Of a DNA stretch of 64,000 nt, positions 50,901 to 59,900 are shown piece by piece. The stretch spans positions 975,501 to 1,039,500 of the forward strand of contig CALYLW010000058.1 of assembly GCA_944989445.1 (NCBI GenBank). The letters are read 5' to 3'. Source of the stretch: Ampullaceana balthica (taxonomy: Eukaryota; Mollusca; Gastropoda; Lymnaeidae). Below the pieces are notes generated by a model. That model was not told where the DNA came from, made no database searches, and saw only the letters and a list, made by a program, of their open reading frames with translations. Position numbers and translations under genes: made by a program. Every line of letters starts with the position of its first letter. The first letter of the stretch is position 1.

Positions 50901-53900
50901 AGTTCCCGACTCACAAATAAATTCAATTATTATGCCTATTAACAAAATTTAACTCGCATGTATTAGGCTTATAAAATGACCTTTTATGTAATTAAATTCC
51001 ATAATATAAAAAAGCAATCAAGTTTTAAGAAATTTAATTTATCATGAACCAAGGATGAAGGCTCAAAAGTAGTCCCCTAATGTTTTTTTTTGTATATTTG
51101 ATCAATATGACACATTATTTCACTGACATTATCAATATGACACATTATTTCACTGGCATTTTTGAAGAAAGCTTTTGCCGATACTTTCGTTGCTTTCCTT
51201 GCGCCTTGTCAGGCTCGCGCATACCTTTTTCTATAACCATGTGTTTATTTATTCATTGAATCCTGTAATGACAACGGAAATCGAGATGCAAGCAAACTTT
51301 CAACAATAAGCATGTCACTGTGGCATGGGTCGTGAGGGTTCAAATGTTCTGACCAGGTGCCGTGACAATTCACCTTTCACTTGTCTGCTGGAACAACCTC
51401 TCGCTGCTCTCGTTTGCCTCTCTCTCGCTCTGTTTCAAGTGAGTGTGTGAGGTTCACGAGCTCGTGATTGGCACTTGTCAGCAGCTCGAGTGCTGCATGA
51501 ATCTTCAGTTCCCCTCGGTGCACAGATATGACGCCTGAGTGTGAACAAAGACACGCCAGTAACTAAAGCAGACCAGGCGTAGCTGTTGACTTGAGGAGCG
51601 CGTCAGCTTGCCTACGTCATCGCCCAACTACCGGTGATTCACTGGAGCCCGCCCCCATATTGACGTGGCCTACTTCCACAAACCGGCCCAATCAGGTTCT
51701 TTAGGCACGATACACTCAGTGCGACAGAGCACAAAGCAGTGGTTCTCATTTTGTGATTACGCTCAGAGCGATAGAGCACACGGTAGTGATTTATGTGTAA
51801 TAGAGTTAGTTGACGTCTGACCAATAGTATGTTATTTAATGACAGAAGGAAAACAAAGAATTATGATTTACTAGACTTATTTATAAGAATATAGACTGGG
51901 AATCGCTGATGCAGAATAGAATAAGAGCACCTTGTAAAGTTGTTGGTCTTGCGCCACGTGGAGTTTTCCACCGAGTTTACGACACAGCATTATCGTTTGT
52001 TCACGGTTACATTGCACGATGTAAATGTAAACGTGCTCGCATAAAACCGGGTTTAGCTGCTTCAACTCGGCCTGGGTTGTGGTTCTTAGCTTGTCATCTT
52101 TGTTTGGAGGGATACCGAGCAGCGTTGCCAACAGTTGCCATTAGAGGGAGACAATCAACCATTCAACTCTATCGACCAACAATTTACCATTTTCTTGTGT
52201 GTGAACAAGAGAGTGGAGTTACAAGACAAGGCCTGGGTGGTTAAGCTGGGTTTCATTACAGATGTGAGCCGAGCCATTGACACGTGGCACGTGGTGTAAA
52301 GGGTGAGAGGAGAGGGTTGTGTTCAGGTGGGAGGGCGGGGTTGTGTTCAGGTGGGAGGGCGGGGTTGTGTTCAGGTGATAGGGCGGGGTTGTGTTCAGGT
52401 GGGAGGGCAGGGTTGTGTTCAGGTGGGAGGGCAGGGTTGTGTTCAGGTGGGAGGGCAGGGTTGTGTTCAGGTGGGAGGGCAGGGTTGTGTTCAGGTGGGA
52501 GGACAGGGTTGGAGTGGATTGTAGCTCCCCAATGTCTAATAATTATCCACACACCTTACAATGTCCACCTACCACACAATGTCCACCTACCACACAATGT
52601 CTACCTACCACACAATGTCCACCTACCACACAATGTCCACCTACCACACAATGTCCACCTACCACACAATGTCCACCTATCACACAATGTCCACCTACCA
52701 CACAATGTCTACCTACCACACAATGTCCACCTACCACACAATGTCCACCTACCACACAATGTCCACCTACCACACAATGTCCACCTACCACAGGGGGTTG
52801 GGGAGTTAAGTCAGTTTAAGGTAAAGTAATCCACCCCACCCCCACCCCTGGTTTTTCCTTAAATGTGAAAAACTTTGTAATTATTTTAGGTAAATGAATA
52901 CAAATTGATTTGTAATTGAGCCTAAGATTTATTCTAATTTAGTAGATGCTGACCAAACATTGTCACATTGATATCAATAATCTCTTGGACACCTCTACTC
53001 ACTCCAATAGGTGGGTGAGCAATAGTAGCAGATAGTTTAGGCATACATTTAAATCGTGTCAAAGCTTAAAGTAATGGGGATTAGCTGGTGGGCTAAGAGA
53101 GTTAGCCTGGAAACAGCCGGGTTAGAATAAACTTTCTGTTAAAATAATTAGTTGATGGTAGAAATATGTTTTTTGTGTTTTACCTTAACACAGTTATTCA
53201 CTTTAAAAAATGCAATCTTAAACATTTTAAAATGTGCAATTCGAACTGTAAATACCAATATAATGAATTTTACTGAAGTTAACTAGAGTATATTTCTGTT
53301 AATAATATAATCATATGTGTAATAAAGTATAACTATTTTACTTGTAACATTTCTATTTATTTCGGATATTTGTGTTCACAGACTTACATCCAAAATCATC
53401 CAGAATGTGTGGTCTTGGACCCACTGGACAGCATTCGTCGGCTGCTGGACCGCTATACCCAGTATCAGAGGGTGTCGTCCTCAGGCATCATGAAAGGTGA
53501 AGCCCAAACTATTGATGGGTTTCCAATGAAAAACCTATCGATACAATTGCTTATTTATTGTTATGTTTATTTTTCCCAGTTAAAGGCTTGTTTGCCAATA
53601 TTTCTATATTATTGAATTATCTTCAGATGTTATGTGAGTACTGGTAATGCATAGTATATTTTAATAAAAATAAGTCATTTTAATGCTTGGTGTTGCCCAG
53701 TTTTAAATTTTAAATAACCTACATCATTTTCAAATGAGCCTATTCAAATTTACTTGGCTATCTGTGGTCCATCTTTTCCTGTAATTTAGACCATCGTTGT
53801 ATGATCCCCACTTTTGTGGAGCTCAATTCTACAGACATTGAGGAGAACAAGGATAAGTTGGCCAAAGCTGGTGTGACATTCCCATTGGGTGAGTCTTGCA

Positions 53901-56900
53901 TCTTAGTTCACTAGTCCAAGCAGGGGCTTCCCACCTAACTCTTCAAATTGTTTTTTTTAAAATATAAAACAGTTAAACTTATTTAAAAATGTTACACTGC
54001 ATGGGGCCTTCATTCAACATATCCATTTAATATTCAATCTTAATATTTTTTTAACACAGAAAATAAGCAAATGTAAACTATGAATTCTTGGTCCCTCTTT
54101 AAATTTGACACCATTTTCCCATATGTATGTAGTTCCAACAGAGTAGACCTGAATTATGTGAGTGATTTCTGCAACTTAAATTTCCTATATATTTTTTTTA
54201 TTTAGAAAGAAATGCTTTTGTAAGCTCATTGTTTCATCAATAATAAAAATGGCAGTTTCATCAATATAAAAATATGGCAGTTACATCAATATAAAAATAT
54301 GGCAGTTACATCAATAATACAACCCAATAATTATACATCAATAATTAATATGACAGGCACTAGTAGGAAAATGTGTGTCTATATTTAAAAATAAATAAAT
54401 TGAAATTGATACAAACTCTGCAAAGCATTAATTTTATGGCATGGATTTGCTGTCAAACCAACCCACCATGCAACCATTTGCTCTACTCAATAAAATGGGC
54501 CAAAAATGCTAAACTTGAAGTTTACACACAGAAACACAAATACTGACACACAGAAACACAAATACTGACACACAGAAACACAGACACACAGAAACACAAA
54601 CACTGACACACAGAAACACACTTACTAAAACCATTCTTATTGCAGTATGCAAGCCTATTCTGGCCCATGGATCAACCTATGCTCATCAGGTATCTTTAGG
54701 CAATCATAAACATAGTATCTTCATCTTCCTCTCTTTTTCATTTATATCTATAAGATAATTTGTGATTATTTTTCTCACTAATATGTAGTTAAATAGTTCC
54801 CTATCTAACACATTTTTTATGTAATGATATCCCTTTGGTATTAATAATTTTTTTTGTATTTCAGTTTTTAAGTTTAACTTTATTTTAAGAATTAGAATAA
54901 AGTATAGTAATGGCAATATACATTCTTTAAAAGCTTCTAATATTATATTTTAAAATCATAATGTATATTTACCAAAATTCAATAAATGAAATTGAAATTC
55001 TTTGAGATATACATTTGTGTATATATATATGTATGGTGATAGCTCTTTATAAATAATGTGTAAAAACTAAAGCCAAATTTTGTAAAGCAGTTTTCATTGC
55101 TTTTGATCTTTAGAATTACAGAACACTATTTAATTTGGTCTGAATTTCTCTTCCTTAGATGTCCATAATCTTCAATGAAGAGTCCTTGAAAGATATTGAC
55201 CCACCCTGTGTTGCCCAGTCTTTTATCAATCACAATGCAATCTTATATAAGATTCTTGTTGTTGGTTGCAAGCAATTCATCATTCAGAGGCCATCTCTCA
55301 AGAATCTGTATCCAGGGCGTAAGTTTAAAAAAAAAGTGAATTATATTTTTAATAAACATGAATAAAAAGGGTAGGACTGAACAATTGTTTTAGAAAATAG
55401 TGGCATACAACCACAAATACAAACTTTAATGTTTTTGTGTTGTTTATGTTGAGGAATATATTTAATTGTAAGCATTGTTCAATTTTTTTCAATAGGTTAG
55501 TTTGTTCATCTATATTCTTTGTTACATTGGACCCATTTTTTTGTTCCAGCTCACACAACAATTTTCTTTGACACTCAAGAAGTCTCCAAGGCTGATTCAG
55601 ATCATCCTTTGAATGCTGTGAGTTAAAACTATCATAGCTGTCAACCTCTTTTTCTGTCCTTCCTGTATTACAACAGCTGGGTATATTACAGATGGGCAGT
55701 TGTGACAGCATGGGGTGGATCTTGACTGAATGAATGAAAGTTATACCCACAAATGTCTCCTATATATACCCACAAATGTCTCCTATATATACCCACAAAT
55801 GTCTCCTATATATACCCACAAATGTCTCCTATATATACCCACACATGTCTCCTATATATACCCACAAATGTCTCCTATATATACCCACACATGTCTCCTA
55901 TATATACCCACAAATGTCTCCTATATATACCAACAAATGTCTCCCATATATACCAACAAATGTCTCCTATATATACCAACAAATGTCTCCTATATATACC
56001 AACAAATGTCTCCCATATATACCAACAAATGTCTCCTATATATACCAACAAATGTCTCCTATATATACCAACAAATGTCTCCTATATATACCAACAAATG
56101 TCTCCTACATATCATTTTACTGTTTCTTTGTGTTTTTAAAAACTAATCACTAGCTGTGGCTACAATAATATTTAGCCTTATGACTACTGTTATTAAATTA
56201 TAAGGTTTGTCAAATTAAAACTGTTTTAAGATTTGGTCCATTATATTTAGATAAATAATATTTAATTAAGGACTGGAAACCAGTATACAAACAAAACAAA
56301 AACAAAATCAGAGCTAGTATTAGCATAGAACAGTCACAAACTAAGACTGTTTGCAGAAAAATGACCATGAAGAGAAACAAGGAGAGATAGGCATGTACAC
56401 TACAACGCATTTAAGAAATGATTTTGGGTCTTAAACATCACAAACCTAGTCTGACAACATCATTTCATTCCTGTCACAAATTGTTTTAAAACATGTTATG
56501 CCCTTTACTTTCCAAATAAGTGAAGAAAAAACATGTTCTCTTGCTGCCAATTTCAATTTTGCTTCTTCTCTTTAAAAAAAAAGTGGCCGTTCTCTGTCAC
56601 AACTTCTTTTCGGACTCATGCCCATCTTATCTTACTGAACATTTGTCGGTCTACTCACCCACTCGCCAGCTATGATCTTCTGCAGACACATGCGTTCTCT
56701 CTGTTCCTAAGACACGCACCAAAACATTTGTTGAAAGGTCGTTCTCTTTTTGTGCAGCCAAACAATGGAATTCTCTACCATTACACATCCGTAGTATTCA
56801 AACAACCAAGTAGTTCAAAACTGAACTTAAGACACATCTTTTCAAAATTTATTTTCAAAATTAATGAAACAACATTTCTTGTAAATGATTAACGTAGCTT

Positions 56901-59900
56901 ATGTATAATTAACTGTAATTTTTGTGTTTGTTATTGTTATGATATGAAAGTTAATTTAATACTTATAGGTATGTCATTTCTTTCATGTAAAGCGCTGTGA
57001 GCCCAGTTCCTTACTGGGATACAGCGCTATATAAATAATCAATTTATTATTATTATTATTACTTATAAAATTAACAATTATTTATATATACATGTACATG
57101 CATTGAATAGCAATGCCAAACCAAAAAGAGAAAGCTCCCAATTAGTTTATTCTAAAAATGTCCATTGACTTTACTTCATTTTATTGTCTTGTACAAAATG
57201 ATTTATTAAATTGATTTGTATTACTATATTTGGTGGTAATGGTTTAAAAAGCTCATTTTGGTTATGGGAAATTGCGGGTTGGGATTACAAACTTAACCCT
57301 ACCAGATCGAGTTACAGAATGTTAGGTAATAGATTTAATTCCTATATACCGAGTTACCAAATTCTAGGTATTTGGGATATCACTTGAATAAGTTCTAAAA
57401 ATAACAGCCAATCGTCGTTAAATCTCGCATTTGTTGCAAGATTAGTGTTTACAAATGGCATTTTCCTCGAATAAAGCAGTGAGTTGTGATTATAGTTAAT
57501 TTTTGTCGAAAATAACCATGAAAAGATCTGCGAAGAAACCGAGCACTTCCACCGGAAAAAGAACAAGTATGATACCCACCAAAAATAGACTTGCTATAAA
57601 GCAATACATCATAGACAAGCCTACAAAATGGGGAATAAAATCATTTCTTCTTTGTGAAAGTCAGACAGGCTACATAGTCAACGCTGAGATCTACACTGGG
57701 CAGCACCAATAGTTGCAACAGAGCTGGGTGCTGTGTGAAACACTGTGGCTCGTCTTTTGATATCATGTGAAGGAAAAGAAAGCACATATTATCGTTATGG
57801 ATCGGTACTACAACTCGGTGACATTAGCAAGGTACATGCTGAATGAGCTGCAAACAGGACTTGTTGGTATTCTTCAACAAAATAGAAAATTTTTTCCACT
57901 GTCCTTGAAGAAGGTGGATATTCTTGCTGTAGGTGAAAGTCGCTTTCGATGTCAGGGCAGCATAACCTGTATGGTATGGCAGGATCGGAGGCCAATTACA
58001 TTCATTTCAAACTTTCATGACCCAACATAAATAGGAGTAGCAAACAGAAGCAACAAAGATGGAAAACTTGATGAAGTTCCAATGCTACAGCTTGTCCAGG
58101 ACTACAATCGCCACATGGGCGGTTGTGACAAAAATGATCAAATGACGCGCCTCCATCGCTCACGCCGTCATTACCGGTGGCCCCGTCACCATTTCATCAA
58201 ATTTTTCATGTGGGCCTGCTACAATTCATTTGTTATCTATGTGTCTAAACTAGAAGCAGCTGAGAGAAAACCCATGTTTTACACTAGATACATCCAGAAT
58301 CTCTGCATTGACCTGATTGGCAATTACCGCTCAACAACCATTCGCTGAGGACAAATGGTACCATGCCCCCAACGTCACACACCAGGCAACCACTGGCCTG
58401 AAATTCCAGAAGCAACTGCTTCCAATCCTGTCTGCATGGAAAAACACCTCCAATACAACATAGCACACCTTGGTGTAGCATACAAGAACAACCCACACAA
58501 GAAGGTCAAGACCAACATCAGGTGCTCTATGTGCAAAAAATACCTCTGTGTAAAGCATGGCTCAACCTGCTGGGAAAAATACCACTCCAAGGCGCAATAC
58601 TGGCATTAGATGGAAGCATTGTTCAAATAATTAAACAATTATTATTAATTTAATTTTTTATTATTAAAATTTTTTTTTGCTGCGCGGTAATTCTAAACTG
58701 CTGCGCGGTGTCGGTCGAAAACCTTTGGTGCCACGTGGCTGCGCAGCTCAGAGGGAACATTGGTGCAAATTTGCACAGCATCCATTTTGAAATAATTATT
58801 TTTACTAAATTTGATGCGCGGTAATTATAAACTGCTGCGCAGCTGTGGTTAGATATCTGTGTGGCCACGCAGCCGAAGCTTAAATGGAACATTACATGTA
58901 AGCTAGGCCTATTTCCTACTATATCTAAAGTTTGAGCTCATTCTGACCACTGGTTTTCATGATACTAGCAATTTTCTAACCCATGTACATTTTCTTAATT
59001 TTTGCTGGGGAGGCCAGGTATAGGGGCAAATTAGTTTGGGGCGCTCAGGGCTGGTAGGGTTAACATGTGGGGTAGAGTTGTAAATGAAATATTTTAAAAA
59101 AATATTTTGTAATACATGGATGGCCTATTTTCAGACTCTTCCTTATAGGAATTAATCAATTTTTCAGTAACCTTTATAAATAATTATAATAGAAGTCGGT
59201 GATCCTAAAAAAAAACTTGTAGGGAATGATATGCACCTATTTGTAATGTAAAATAATTGTTTCCTAAAATCCATCCTTGGGTTGATAGCTTTATCAAGGT
59301 CAGGTTAGTAGTTTCTACAACTCATTAGCAATATAATGTATGCTATTATTCTCCATGCTCTTAAAAAATCTATTTATTCAGAGAATAAGTTAGGGGGATA
59401 CGGTGGTCGAGTGGCAGCACTCTCGACTGGCGTACCGATGTTCACGGGTTCGAATCCATGGGAAGCCATGGATTTGTTCCCGGGACCTAGGGCGTCCCCG
59501 AGTCCACCCAGCTTCGAGTGGGTACCTAACGCATGGTTAGGGAAAACAAAAGGCGGCTGGGTAATGCGTGGAACCTTATAGCCGTGGCATGTGAACGCTG
59601 CATCACTTGCCAAAATCAACTGCTGCCTTGCAGATGGTCTTGGCTGACCAAAGGCTATGGAAGCACATCCAGAAAAAACAGCAGGCTGAAGTCGGAGACC
59701 ACGGGCCAATTGGCGCAAAACTCGTCGGCACGCAATACTCAAATTGAGAACGAAGAAGAAGAAGAGAATAAGTTGACATGTTGAGTAATCTGCACAGTTG
59801 GCAGGGAGCTAAAGAGCTTCAGATGCTAATGGCAGAAGAGGGTTTAAATCAGCAATATTTTCTGCTCTATTGTTAGAAATACTGTTTAATTAAAATTTCC

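Larger units (their letters stand above)
57297..59059 (+). mobile_element. piggyBac element with TTAA target duplications, internally deleted
   Basis: The element starts CCCTACCAG and ends CTGGTAGGG, flanked by TTAA at 57293-57296 and 59060-59063, the signature of piggyBac. The 1763-bp body holds a decayed transposase (57518-58608) and nested CTGCGCGG repeats (58676-58895). It lies in ITPK1 intron 8. Confidence 0.9.

Noticed and set aside
51909..52244. 111-aa plus-strand ORF
   Set aside because: The local GC is higher than the surroundings, but no domain or homologous motif could be recognised.
52284..52829. 181-aa ORF with AGLCSGGR and NVHLPH repeats
   Set aside because: It runs across two unrelated tandem arrays, and several other frames are equally open.
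55730..56153. Three overlapping ORFs of 128-139 aa
   Set aside because: They are artefacts of the 21-bp array inside ITPK1 intron 8.
59393..59465. Functional tRNA gene
   Set aside because: The tRNA-like head is followed by a SINE body, a GAA tail and a target-site duplication.
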